Source: an uncultured Actinomycetes bacterium
GTDB taxonomy: Bacteria > Actinomycetota > Actinomycetes > Nanopelagicales > Nanopelagicaceae
DNA length: 49,499 bases
Direction of reading: 5' to 3'
Assembly (NCBI GenBank): GCA_903954055.1
Contig: CAJBMC010000029.1
Location: 1 to 49,499, forward strand
Numbering within the stretch: position 1 is the first letter of the stretch; the number at the start of each line of letters is the position of its first letter. The notes beneath the pieces are model-generated. The model saw only the letters and a program-made list of their open reading frames with translations. It was not told where the DNA came from and did no database searches. Below are positions 8,447 through 17,000 of this stretch, one piece after another. A program made the position numbers and the translations under genes.

Positions 8447-8608
8447 ATGACAGAGACATACAAGGGTGACGCTTACTGCGTTAAGTGCAAGGAGAAGCGT
8501 GACTTCGAGGGAACTGTAAAGGTCTCTGACTCAGGTCGTCGCATGGCACAGGGCATCTGCCCAGTCTGCGGTACCAAGGTCAACCGTATCCTCGGTAAGG
8601 CACAGTAA
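8447..8608 (+). CDS. DUF5679 small zinc-ribbon protein
   Basis: 53-aa protein of the actinobacterial DUF5679 family. Two CxxC pairs (YCVKCKEK near residue 11 and CPVCGTK near residue 38) flank a short beta region and should bind one zinc ion as a zinc ribbon. The C-terminus is basic (KVNRILGKAQ), so nucleic-acid or ribosome contact is plausible but unproven. A strong ribosome binding site (GGAGG, 5 nt before the ATG) decides the start, and a clear intrinsic terminator follows, so this is a monocistronic, probably well-expressed gene. Function unknown. Confidence 0.9.
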   Translation: MTETYKGDAYCVKCKEKRDFEGTVKVSDSGRRMAQGICPVCGTKVNRILGKAQ

Positions 8609-8666
8609 TAAAACTTTCCTAGCAGAACGTTTGGCGCGCTAAGCACCCAAATAGAAGAACGTAGTT

Positions 8667-8700
8667 GAACCCCTCGCATAACGCGGGGGGTTCTTCTTTT
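8667..8700 (+). terminator. Intrinsic terminator of the DUF5679 gene
   Basis: GAACCCCTCGC (8667-8677) pairs with GCGGGGGGTTC (8683-8693), giving 11 pairs including one G-T, with a 5-nt loop, followed by a T-rich tract to 8700. It lies 58 bases after the stop. Confidence 0.9.
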
Positions 8701-8789
8701 CTCACCCATCGTCTCTAATTGCGGCGGTACTCCACAGCGAAAGATGCGAAGCGCTCGCAATACACGCGGGCTCATCCAAGATCGCCGCT

Positions 8790-9899
8790 ATGACACACCA
8801 GCTCAAAACTCGATACAGCCTGCTACGCGGATGCTCCCTCTTTGAATTCGCAGCAGGCGACCGCGCTCAACCTCACTATCTCATTGGAAGCTATTCGAAT
8901 GTAGTCGCCGTCACTTCGGCGCATCAACGGACCGCACTCACTCAACTAGCTCGCGGAGAAGATCCGCTGGAAACCGTGAGCGAATCCGTTCGAGAGAACC
9001 TGCGTGGCTTTATCTCCACACTCATGCAACGTGGACTGCTCAATGATCGAGCTCAAGAGCTCCGAACTCCGGCACGGAATCTTGATGAGATTTCAGCGAG
9101 TGATATCGCTATCAATCAATTGCGCGCTCGTTCGGCTCCCGAACTTCTGCAATCAGAGTGGATCGATAGCGTAGGTGATGGCGGAACATCGACACTCGTT
9201 GCTCGCGCACAACACCTTGTCGAATTGTCGGGTAGATCCCGAGTCATCACGCTCCTTTACTCAATCTTGCTCGCAAGCGGAGTCACTCAAATCCGATTTT
9301 CTGATCCACATTTCAAACCTGTTGTCAGTGATCTTGATATTGGTTTTGGCGCGCTCTCAATGAGTGATTTTGGCGCACATTATTATGAGACTCATCTGCG
9401 ACGCCAACGTCAGCTTTCACTCTTTCCGATTGATAGAGCAGTAACTGCAGATTCTCATTGTGCTACGCCTATTATCGCGATCCACTCTGGTGATTGTGAT
9501 CCAGTCCAATTATTAGAGTGGAGCAATAAGAAAATACCTCACCTCGTAATACATCCGCCAGTAGGCGATGAGGTTGTTGTGGGGCCTACGGTAATTCCAG
9601 GTGAAACGCCATGTAATCGCTGTCTATCTCTTTATGAGATTGATAATTTTGGATTTACGACATCAAATCGGATTGAACTTACTGCAGTCGATGAGTTACC
9701 GACAGCTACCGCACATTATGTCGCCGCGATAGTTGCTTCTCAGATTCTCAACTTTATCGATTACCTCAACTCTGATAAATCGAAGGAAATTATTCGCAAT
9801 ACCGGAATCGGCGAAATTACCTATATCAATTTTCAGCGGTTAAATGAGCCGCAGGTGGTGGCGATTGCTCGCCATCCACTCTGCGGCTGTGACGCTTAA
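8790..9899 (+). CDS. ThiF-like / TOMM cyclodehydratase-like protein, orphan
   Basis: 369-aa protein related to the E1-like (ThiF/HesA) partner proteins that bind leader peptides in azoline (TOMM) peptide biosynthesis. Residues about 10-90 could be a leader-recognition-like winged helix. Residues about 150-190 resemble a degenerate E1 Rossmann core: the Gly-rich nucleotide loop is absent, but a DPHF...DLD element remains. Around 262-280 comes GPTVIPGETPCNRC, and the C-terminus ends CGC; C275, C278, C365 and C367 form the structural zinc site of the family. No YcaO, precursor peptide or dehydrogenase gene is nearby. Position corresponds to Rv3196 in the M. tuberculosis order. Its stop overlaps that of the convergent whiB7-like gene by 4 bases. 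Catalysis is unlikely; a peptide-binding role is inference. Confidence 0.72.
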   Translation: MTHQLKTRYSLLRGCSLFEFAAGDRAQPHYLIGSYSNVVAVTSAHQRTALTQLARGEDPLETVSESVRENLRGFISTLMQRGLLNDRAQELRTPARNLDEISASDIAINQLRARSAPELLQSEWIDSVGDGGTSTLVARAQHLVELSGRSRVITLLYSILLASGVTQIRFSDPHFKPVVSDLDIGFGALSMSDFGAHYYETHLRRQRQLSLFPIDRAVTADSHCATPIIAIHSGDCDPVQLLEWSNKKIPHLVIHPPVGDEVVVGPTVIPGETPCNRCLSLYEIDNFGFTTSNRIELTAVDELPTATAHYVAAIVASQILNFIDYLNSDKSKEIIRNTGIGEITYINFQRLNEPQVVAIARHPLCGCDA

Positions 9900-10228
9900 G
9901 CTGCAATAACCTGACGTGGTGGTCGACCCGGACGGCGTTTACGTTCGATGATCACGCCATCTTCGATCAGTTGGCCGCCCCAGACACCGACGGGTTCGCC
10001 TCGATCAAGTGCGCCTTCTAAGCATGCGTTCTTCATCGGACAGGTGCCACATAATGACTTCGCAAGATTAATCTCGAGATCAGAGTCTGAGAAGAAGAGC
10101 TCGGGGTCAGCGTTATGGCAGGGCAAGGTAAAGGCCTTGGCGTTATCGGATGTATATGTGACATCCTCCAAGCCGATAAATTGATCTGCCCAACCTTCTA
10201 CCTGTAACTCGCTGTAGAGAACTGTCAT
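9896..10228 (-). CDS. whiB7: WhiB7-like Fe-S transcription factor
   Basis: 110-aa WhiB family regulator. Cys at LPCH, then C-x2-C-x5-C (CGTCPMKNAC), would hold the [4Fe-4S] cluster; the EPVGVWGG turn contacts sigma factor region 4 in this family; and the C-terminal KRRPGRPPR is a GRP-type AT-hook. The combination of LPCH, EPxGVWGG and AT-hook is the WhiB7 pattern (intrinsic antibiotic resistance activator in mycobacteria and Streptomyces), and the gene sits beside uvrD2 as in M. tuberculosis. The ATG at 10228 is preceded by AAGGAGGT, a strong ribosome binding site; a longer frame from 10264 would run over this site. The long leader with its uORF and terminator suggests attenuation control. 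Confidence 0.88.
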   Translation of the reverse strand: MTVLYSELQVEGWADQFIGLEDVTYTSDNAKAFTLPCHNADPELFFSDSDLEINLAKSLCGTCPMKNACLEGALDRGEPVGVWGGQLIEDGVIIERKRRPGRPPRQVIAA

Positions 10229-10287
10229 CGCCCCTACCTCCTTATCCTTTTCGTTTGCCTTCATCTCGTTTGGTTTTAGTTTTGAAA

Positions 10288-10331
10288 ATAAAAAAGGCCC
10301 CTTTAAATCCTTAGCGGATTTAAGAGGCCTT
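10288..10331 (-). terminator. Intrinsic terminator/attenuator ahead of the whiB7-like gene
   Basis: On the minus strand AAGGCC (10331-10326) pairs with GGCCTT (10299-10294), and inside TTAAATCC pairs with GGATTTAA around a 5-nt loop, with a small bulge between the two helices. A run of six T follows the stem. It lies 60 bases upstream of the WhiB7-like start, in the same orientation, so it must be bypassed for expression unless a second promoter exists. Confidence 0.9.
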
Positions 10332-10347
10332 GTGGCGCTGTTATCGG

Positions 10348-10530
10348 TTAGCCGATAGTTGCTCCTGTGGCCTCAACCACTGCATAAAAGTTGGCGTAGA
10401 ACGCTGACTTTGTAGCTGTGGGCCAATTGCGCTTATGTGTGCACTTAGCGGCTGTTGAGGTTGTGTGAGCATGTGAAAGGGCAGCAGCGCGTGAAACGCC
10501 TGCTGGTGCAACGAGAGCCATTGATGACAT
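10348..10530 (-). CDS. Upstream ORF (60 aa) in the whiB7-like leader
   Basis: 60-codon reading frame starting at the ATG at 10530, preceded by AAAGGA 7 nt upstream, and ending at 10348 just before the attenuator. The peptide starts MSSMALVAPAG, is rich in Ala, Thr and Ser, contains one Cys and a short basic stretch (CTHKRN), and ends VVEATGATIG. I recognise no family. An in-frame ATG 6 codons earlier lacks a good ribosome binding site. It may be a regulatory leader peptide for the gene downstream or a small protein with its own terminator; the complementarity between its 3' part and the terminator favours the first. Confidence 0.6.
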   Translation of the reverse strand: MSSMALVAPAGVSRAAALSHAHTTSTAAKCTHKRNWPTATKSAFYANFYAVVEATGATIG

Positions 10531-10580
10531 TCGTTGATCCTTTCTCATAATTCCCGACTCGGATTGAGTAAGGAGTGATA

Positions 10581-10610
10581 AGGGTAAAGGGTCAGGTGCG
10601 ATTCGTGCAA
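10581..10610 (-). promoter_or_regulatory. Predicted promoter of uORF-whiB7 transcript
   Basis: Minus strand TTGCAC (10610-10605) as -35 and TACCCT (10586-10581) as -10, separated by 18 bases. Directly upstream of the -35 lies AT-rich repeat sequence (AATTTAATTACC). WhiB7 is known to act at promoters with an AT-rich patch just upstream of the -35, so autoregulation is plausible. Confidence 0.5.
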
Positions 10611-10666
10611 GGTAATTAAATTCGGGTAATTAAACCCGGGTAATTAAACCCGGGTAATTACCTAGG
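10611..10666. repeat. Four tandem 14-bp repeats beside the whiB7-like promoter
   Basis: Units at 10611-10624, 10625-10638, 10639-10652 and 10653-10666. The middle two are identical (GGTAATTAAACCCG); the outer two share GGTAATTA and vary in the last six bases. Each contains the palindromic TAATTA, and the junctions create CCCGGG. The array starts right at the predicted -35 and its last unit covers the uvrD2 stop codon. It may bind an AT-hook protein or act as the uvrD2 transcript end. Confidence 0.85.
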
Positions 10667-12353
10667 GAATAAGCGTGGATTCACGCAAGAATCGTGAAGC
10701 TTCAGCTCGATAGGTGATGTGGAGGTCGGCTTTGGCGCGGGTCATTCCCACATAGAAGAGTCGTCGCTCTTCGGCAATGACTGCATCGGTGAGGGTTGTG
10801 CCTGAGTTGGTGAGCGGCAAGATTCCCTCAGATGCGCCGATGAGAAAGACGCGCTCCCATTCGAGACCCTTTGCCGCATGCAAAGTAGCTAATGTAATTA
10901 CCGGCATAGTCGGAGGATTGTTCTGCTGAACGCGATCTTCAACTTCGCGTAAATATCCGCGCAAGGTCTTCGGTTGAAAGTTTGGACTCTCATCGAGTTC
11001 GCGGCCTAAATGGAGAAGCGCAGCGATTCCATCAATTGATTCACCAGTTAAAAATGGTTGCGCAATCGATCTGAGCTCATCAATCCATTGGCTATCTTCA
11101 GCTGGAATCACTGATGCCTGACGTACCTGCTTTAAGAAGTCGCGGACATCAGTGCGATCGAAGAAGCGCTCGGTGTTGCGCACTTGATAAGGAATGCTTT
11201 CGCGATTCATTGCGCGTTCGACCGCACTTAATTGCGCATTGGTGCGCGCAAGTATCGCAATCTCCTGCGGCGGTGTTCCCTGCGCCATTAAAGACGTGAT
11301 ATCAGAGAGCACACCTGCAATCTCTGATTGCTCATCTTTAAAGCCTTGTACCGATGGCTTGCTGCCGTGATCATTAAATGCCACAAGTTCCTGCCCCATA
11401 GCGCCAACTCGAAGAATCGAATTTGCGGCAAAGGTGATCTCAGGAGTTGATCGATAACCGGTGCTGAGACGAATGACTTGCGCATCTGGAAAACGTTGGG
11501 TGAAGGTATTGAGAAAGACGGGAGTTGCACCGGCAAATGAATAAATAGTTTGGGCTGGATCTCCCACGACACAAATGTCGGTACGAGTTCCAAGCCAGGC
11601 ATTGATGAGACGCTGCTGAACTGGTGAAATATCTTGATACTCATCGACGGTGAAATAACGATATTGGTTCTGAACTCTTTCGCGCACATCGCGTTCTTCT
11701 TCTAACATCGCAGCGGTCAAGAGCAGCACATCTTCAAAATCGATTGCGAGCTCCTGCTTCTTTATCGATTCATAGGCGGTGTAGAGCTGAACGAGATGTT
11801 CGGCATTGACGCGAGGTTTTGTGAGTCGTTGTGAAATCTCATCAATAAAATCTTCCGGCGCAACTTGTGAAACCTTTGCCCACTCAATCTCAGTTGCAAT
11901 ATCTCGCATGAGCTCACGATTATGTGTTGAAATCTTCTCCGTAAGACCTGCTCGACGAACTGCCTCGGAGATAAAACTTCCCTTTGATGTAATCAAATCA
12001 GGTGTACGGCCACCGAAGACCGTTGGCCAGAAGAATAAGAGCTGCTTCAGCGCTGCGGAGTGAATCGTTCGTGCGGCAACGGTGGGAACGCCTAAGGTGC
12101 GAAGGCGTGCCCGCATCTCACCTGCTGCACGTGCGGTAAAGGTAAGTGCGAGAACTTTCTGCGGATCCATAGTTCCGATTGCCGCTGCATAGGCGATGCG
12201 ATGAGTAATGGCACGAGTCTTTCCGGTACCAGCGCCAGCGATGACACTTACTGGACCACGAGTGGCAAGTGCTACTGCACGTTGATCATCATCGAGCGCT
12301 TCAAGAATTGCATTGGGATCAAGAGTTGAGGGCACAAAGCCATCTATCGCCAT
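10662..12353 (-). CDS. uvrD2: UvrD2-like superfamily I DNA helicase, short form
   Basis: ATP-dependent 3'-5' DNA helicase of the UvrD/PcrA family, 563 aa. Visible motifs: Q24 (Q motif), Walker A GAGTGKT at 40-46, motif Ia TFTARAAGEM, DEYQD at 237-241, motif IV-type GYRSTPE, motif V TLHAAKGLEW near 490 and YVGMTRAK near 540. Mycobacterial UvrD2 (700 aa) carries a tetracysteine module and a C-terminal HRDC domain. Neither is present here, and the frame ends soon after the last helicase motif. Position between whiB7 and nudC matches the M. tuberculosis order and supports the name. The ATG overlaps the nudC stop by 10 bases, so it is translated behind nudC. Confidence 0.88.
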   Translation of the reverse strand: MAIDGFVPSTLDPNAILEALDDDQRAVALATRGPVSVIAGAGTGKTRAITHRIAYAAAIGTMDPQKVLALTFTARAAGEMRARLRTLGVPTVAARTIHSAALKQLLFFWPTVFGGRTPDLITSKGSFISEAVRRAGLTEKISTHNRELMRDIATEIEWAKVSQVAPEDFIDEISQRLTKPRVNAEHLVQLYTAYESIKKQELAIDFEDVLLLTAAMLEEERDVRERVQNQYRYFTVDEYQDISPVQQRLINAWLGTRTDICVVGDPAQTIYSFAGATPVFLNTFTQRFPDAQVIRLSTGYRSTPEITFAANSILRVGAMGQELVAFNDHGSKPSVQGFKDEQSEIAGVLSDITSLMAQGTPPQEIAILARTNAQLSAVERAMNRESIPYQVRNTERFFDRTDVRDFLKQVRQASVIPAEDSQWIDELRSIAQPFLTGESIDGIAALLHLGRELDESPNFQPKTLRGYLREVEDRVQQNNPPTMPVITLATLHAAKGLEWERVFLIGASEGILPLTNSGTTLTDAVIAEERRLFYVGMTRAKADLHITYRAEASRFLRESTLIP

Positions 12354-13246
12354 GTCTCACCGGCTAATTTTGAAGAATCGAGCGAGGTTGCACCGAGCCA
12401 ACCTTCAATCATTCGACGCGCAACGCTGACAACTGGTGGCAAGAGCAGCGAGCCAATTTCGGCAGCTGCCTTGAGCTCTGCTCTTGAAAACCATTTCACT
12501 TCAGTAATCTCTTCACCATCCGGATGAGCATCCTCTGGCTGATCAGTAATCGCCTCAAATGCAATCATGATGCTTGCTGGAAATGGCCATGGTTGGGAGC
12601 CAAGATATTTAATTTCAGTAAGTTTTACGCCAGATTCTTCAAAGGCTTCACGTGCAACACATTGTTCAAATGTCTCGCCAGGTTCGAGAAATCCAGCGAA
12701 GGTCGAAAATCTACCGTCCGGCCATGATGGTTGGTGGCCGAGCAATATCCGATCTGCGCGATCTTTAATCAAAACAATAATTGCCGGATCTGTACGTGGG
12801 TGATGTTGGCTCTGATCTACATCGCAGATGCGGGCAGCGCCGGCGAGATCGATTCGAGTTGGCGCACCACATTTAGAACAGTGAGGGTGCGCATCGTGCC
12901 AATGCGAAAGTGCAATTGCATGCATTGAAATTTCCAGATGTAGCGGTGAGAGCCCACCTGCAAGTTCGCGAAGAGTCAGGTAATCGTCAACATCTGAGAG
13001 AACGGCGCCTGAGGCCCAGGCAAAGTAAGGGGTATTTGTCGCAGGATCGATTCCAAGAAAGTAGCGCTCTCCCCCAACTGCTTGGGTGGGAGAAATAAAG
13101 AGCGGACCATCAACGGTGCTACGGATGCGACCTTTACCAACCTCGATAATGTTGGCGGTAAGCCAGAGCTCTTCCAGTCGAACCGGATTGCTGCGAAGTT
13201 CGCCGGCGCGGTCCATCAATGATGGTCGTTGTGGAATCGCGCTCAT
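12344..13246 (-). CDS. nudC: NAD(H) pyrophosphatase / RNA deNADding enzyme NudC
   Basis: 300-aa Nudix hydrolase that cleaves NADH to NMNH and AMP and, in E. coli, removes NAD caps from RNA. The zinc-binding part has C123 and C126 (CSKC) and C141; the expected fourth ligand Cys is absent, with two His (HH near 148) in the right region. The Nudix box starts at G185 (GFLEPGETFEQ...) and runs to about 207. The family marker SQPWPFP lies at 217-223. First gene of a nudC-uvrD2 unit. A -10-like TAACCT ends 6 nt before the ATG, so the mRNA is probably leaderless. Confidence 0.93.
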   Translation of the reverse strand: MSAIPQRPSLMDRAGELRSNPVRLEELWLTANIIEVGKGRIRSTVDGPLFISPTQAVGGERYFLGIDPATNTPYFAWASGAVLSDVDDYLTLRELAGGLSPLHLEISMHAIALSHWHDAHPHCSKCGAPTRIDLAGAARICDVDQSQHHPRTDPAIIVLIKDRADRILLGHQPSWPDGRFSTFAGFLEPGETFEQCVAREAFEESGVKLTEIKYLGSQPWPFPASIMIAFEAITDQPEDAHPDGEEITEVKWFSRAELKAAAEIGSLLLPPVVSVARRMIEGWLGATSLDSSKLAGETWR

Positions 13247-13252
13247 GGGTGG

Positions 13253-13258
13253 AGGTTA
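13253..13258 (-). promoter_or_regulatory. Predicted leaderless -10 box of nudC (TAACCT)
   Basis: TAACCT on the minus strand, 6 nt upstream of the nudC ATG. Only one base separates it from the plus-strand -10 of the divergent neighbour. Confidence 0.5.
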
Positions 13259-13259
13259 C

Positions 13260-13265
13260 TAGGCT
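13260..13265 (+). promoter_or_regulatory. Predicted leaderless -10 box of EEP gene (TAGGCT)
   Basis: TAGGCT on the plus strand, 6 nt upstream of the ATG at 13272, back to back with the nudC -10. Each promoter must use upstream contacts inside the other gene. Confidence 0.5.
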
Positions 13266-13271
13266 TGACCC

Positions 13272-14063
13272 ATGCGCATCACCTCGTGGAATTTCCTGCA
13301 TGGCCAGAGCCTTAAGGCGGGAGAAAAGGCTGATATTTCAGGGGCGCTAGCGCTTCTCGAATGCGATCTCTTAGCGCTGCAAGAGATTGATCTGCACCTA
13401 GAACGTTCCGGTAATTCTGGCCAGCCTTCAGACATTGCTGCCGCGATGGGCGCAGTTGATTGGGGTTTTGCGCCGACAGTGCATGGGACTCCTGGTTTTG
13501 ATTGGAAGAAAGTTTCACCTGAGAATCAAAAAGTATTTACCGGGCGCGACTCTGCGCCTCAGGGATATTACGGAATCGCTATTGCGAGCAAGGTGCCAGT
13601 TAAACATTGGCTACGGCTAGAACTCGGTAAGGCATGGATTGGCCTTCCACTCCTTGTGGCAAATGAGAAGGGCAAGGTAGCTCCCTTCTATGTGAAGGAT
13701 GAGCCTCGCGTTGCATTAGCTGCAGTCTTGGAGAATGGTTGGACTGTTATCAACGTTCATCTCTCATTTGTGCCGTTGGTAAATCTATTTCAACTTTTAA
13801 AAGTTACCCGTTGGGCAAAGCAAGTAGAACGTCAATACGGAACAAAGATTGCACTTGTCGGTGATTTTAATTTGCCATGGGGCATTCCAACTCGAGTGAC
13901 TCGCTGGAAGCGAGCGACCCAAGCTCTGACATATCCATCGTGGAAACCAGCAATTTCATTTGATTACATCTTGCTTCGTGCAAGTACGATAGAAAGCGCA
14001 AAGGAAGTTTTAACGCCGGGGCTTTCGATAAGTGACCATAAAGCAATCTCGGTAGATATTTAA
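13272..14063 (+). CDS. Endonuclease/exonuclease/phosphatase (EEP) family protein
   Basis: 263-aa metal-dependent phosphodiesterase fold (DNase I/ExoIII/inositol phosphatase superfamily). I see the N-terminal SWNFLHG with the metal-binding Asn, LQEID with the metal-binding Glu near residue 38, VGDFNLP near residue 200 and the C-terminal SDHKAI with the catalytic Asp-His. There is no signal peptide, so it should be cytoplasmic. Substrate (DNA repair intermediate or a phosphoester metabolite) cannot be told. In M. tuberculosis the slot between nudC and adnB holds a K+ channel gene instead. Converges with adnB, the two stops overlapping by 4 bases. Confidence 0.87.
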   Translation: MRITSWNFLHGQSLKAGEKADISGALALLECDLLALQEIDLHLERSGNSGQPSDIAAAMGAVDWGFAPTVHGTPGFDWKKVSPENQKVFTGRDSAPQGYYGIAIASKVPVKHWLRLELGKAWIGLPLLVANEKGKVAPFYVKDEPRVALAAVLENGWTVINVHLSFVPLVNLFQLLKVTRWAKQVERQYGTKIALVGDFNLPWGIPTRVTRWKRATQALTYPSWKPAISFDYILLRASTIESAKEVLTPGLSISDHKAISVDI

Positions 14064-17000
14064 CCTAAGAGCGCAATCAGTTCATCGAGGCTCATCAAAT
14101 TTGTGCGGCGATCTGTGACTCCGGTTGGAACATAGTGGAAAGCGGCGCTCACGCTTTCTAACGGAACTCCAGCCAGTTTTGCCCACGCCAATCGATAGAT
14201 TGCTAGCTGTATCGCAGAGTCGTCATCGAGAATCTTTGAGCCGGTCTTCCAATCAACGACCTCGAAACCATTCTCAGTCTTATAGATTGCATCGATTCGG
14301 CCGCGCACCAAAGTGCCAGCTATGACAGTTTCAAAAGGAACCTCGACTCGATATGCAGTTCGAGAACCATATTCGGAGGCGAGCCAGGCTGATTTGAGCT
14401 CTTCGAGTGTGCGATCTTCTTCAATCGGCTGCATCAGATCAAACTCTTCATCATCGAAAATCGAATATACAGCGAGGTGACGTTCGACCCAGAGATGGAA
14501 TGCGGTACCACGCGATGAATACTCATCACGTGCTCGAGGCATTGGCCGGCGCACACTTCGCGCAAATCCTTCAGGGTCTCGCTTCATTGCAATTATTGAA
14601 GATGGTGACATTCGAACCGGGCGCGGAATTGCGAGAGCTGCGTTATAGCCCTCTGCCTGTTCGGCGATAATGGCTCGTGCATCGCTCATCCACGATTGCA
14701 AAGTAGGCAAAGAGGAAGGTGAAGTAAGGTCGAGCGGTTTTGCGTTACGTACTAGCGCAACCTTTGATTCAAACTCTTGGCGCTTGCCCCCGAGTGGATC
14801 GCGTGGCCAAGTAGCGGTGACTTCATCGCCCTCTCGCGGATTGCGCGAACCGGATGGTGGTGGTTCGAGCTCATCAATAACTCGACCAGATGTAAGAGCA
14901 ATCTCTTCGACCTTGCGATAAAGAGTTGATGGTTCGAGTGGATTAACTCCCTCACCCCAATAGGAGGCAGAGCAGAAGAGATGTGTCTTTGCGCGAGTGA
15001 CCGCCACATAGCCCAAACGAATCTCTTCCTTGCGACGATACTCCGCACACTCTTTCTTATACGCCGTTAATACCTTATTTGCATCAGAGTTTGTGCTGAC
15101 CTGCGAAAGATTAAGTTGCGGCACAACTGATTCATCGCTGCGAAGTGGGAATGGAATAAATTTCTCGTTAGATGCCCAATTTTCTGGACTTTTACTGGAT
15201 TTTGATGGGAACGAACCTTCCGTCAGACCTGGAATTGCAACTACATCCCATTCCGCGCCTTTAGACATATGAACGGTAAGGATTTGAACAACGCTGCTAT
15301 CGACATCTGGTGTTCCAGCTTTAAGTCCACCTTCTTCATCAGAAGCAACATCAAGCCAATTAATAAATCCATTGAGAGAGCCACCTGAACGCGCAAATTT
15401 ACTTGCCTCATCTAAGAACCGATCGAGATGTCGTCGTCCGTGCATCCCTTCTTCTCGCAACATCACCTCTGCCTCTAGGTTGAGATAACGTTCGATTTCA
15501 AGGATCAGATCGGTAATTGCACCAGATGCTCGCGAACGTAGTCGACGTAAATCTGCCGAGAATTGTGTGAGTCTGGCGAAGCCAGCGGCAGAGAAATCAG
15601 AAGCTTTTGCCGATTCGATTTCATCGAGCGCATCAATCAATGAACCTGCAATCTGATCATCGTTATCAGATGTGAGTGAATTACCGGCGATGATGTTCTG
15701 AACCAAAGAGCGGCTATCTGAACCTTCATTGGTGGCACGTTTGCGCGAGAAACGACCTAAGGCGGCAATATCACGGGGACCAAGGTTGATTCGTGGTCCG
15801 GTGAGATGGCGCATCAGCGCACCTCCAGCATCAGGTGAATTAATCACCTTTAAGAGCGCCACAATATCGGCGACTTCTGGAACATGAACCAAGCCACCCA
15901 GGCCGAGTACCTCTGAAGCAATTCCGGCGTTGGTGAGCGCCTCTTGAATAAAGGGAATCTGAGATTTCTTTCGTACCAAAACTGCAAATGAAAGTTCGCT
16001 CGTCTTAACTCCATCTTTGCCCCACAAAGGCTGGAAATATTCAACAATTGCTTGCGCCTCTGCTTCAAGATTTTCAAAGATGCCACAGACGAGATCGCCC
16101 TTGCCTGCACCAGCGCGCGCTCTCAAAGGCTCGACATCAACTGTGTCATTCTGACGGACTTCATCCGAAATGAGATTGGCAACGTTGAGAATTACCTCAT
16201 CATTTCGATATGTGGTGAGCAAGTTATATTGAAGTGCGCCGGTTGAACCTGACCGCTTTGGAAAGTGTGAGTTGAAAGCGCCGATTGTCCCAGCAGCTGC
16301 TCCGCGCCAGGTATAAATCGATTGACATGGGTCACCTACTGCGGTGACTGGATGGCCTGCTCCAAATAGAGTTGAGAGCAACCGTACCTGTGAGTGCGAA
16401 GTATCTTGATATTCATCGAGAAGTACTACTGGATACTTTCCACGTTCAACCTCACCAACATCTGGAAAATTGGCAGCGATTGTGGCAGCGAGTGCAATCT
16501 GATCATCAAAAGAGAGTTGTCCACTTCCTCGACGTTCAGCTAAGAATTTCTCCATCATTGCAACCAGACCTATTCGCTGTTGTGATGTGCGGGCAGCATC
16601 ACGAACTCCATCATTGAGTCCACCACTCATGCGGGCAAGCTCAGCCAATAATTTTTGATCTGCCTCAATGATTTGCTCGCCGGTAACTTGATGTTCGAGA
16701 GCTTGCGATGTCAGCCCCATTAAATCTTCGACTACCGTCTTCACTGCGCTCTCATTGGTAAATCCAGCTTCATCCCAATTTTGCACAATTCGATTTGCCA
16801 TCATCCAGAGCGCTGCTTCACCTAACGGCTGTGAATCGGCGTCGATACCAAGACGGATCGAGTGTTCCGAGAGAATTCGACCTGCATAGGAGTGATAGGT
16901 AGTGACAGCGGTATCAAAGCTCGAAAATGGCTGATTTATATTGCTCTGCGCCATCGCCTGCGAGAGTTGTTTGAGGCGCTTACGAATGCGGAGATTGAGT

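Larger units (their letters stand above)
10229..10574 (-). promoter_or_regulatory. Leader of the whiB7-like gene with attenuator architecture
   Basis: About 345 nt between the predicted start of transcription and the WhiB7-like ATG. In transcript order it holds a 60-codon uORF, a small hairpin TATCGG-CTAA-CCGATA (10342-10357) whose loop contains the uORF stop codon, and an intrinsic terminator (10288-10331). A GAGGCC in the uORF (10369-10374) is complementary to GGCCTC in the 5' arm of the terminator (10324-10329), so pairing of the two would block terminator formation. Ribosome position on the uORF could therefore decide read-through, as in known whiB7 leaders. Confidence 0.6.
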
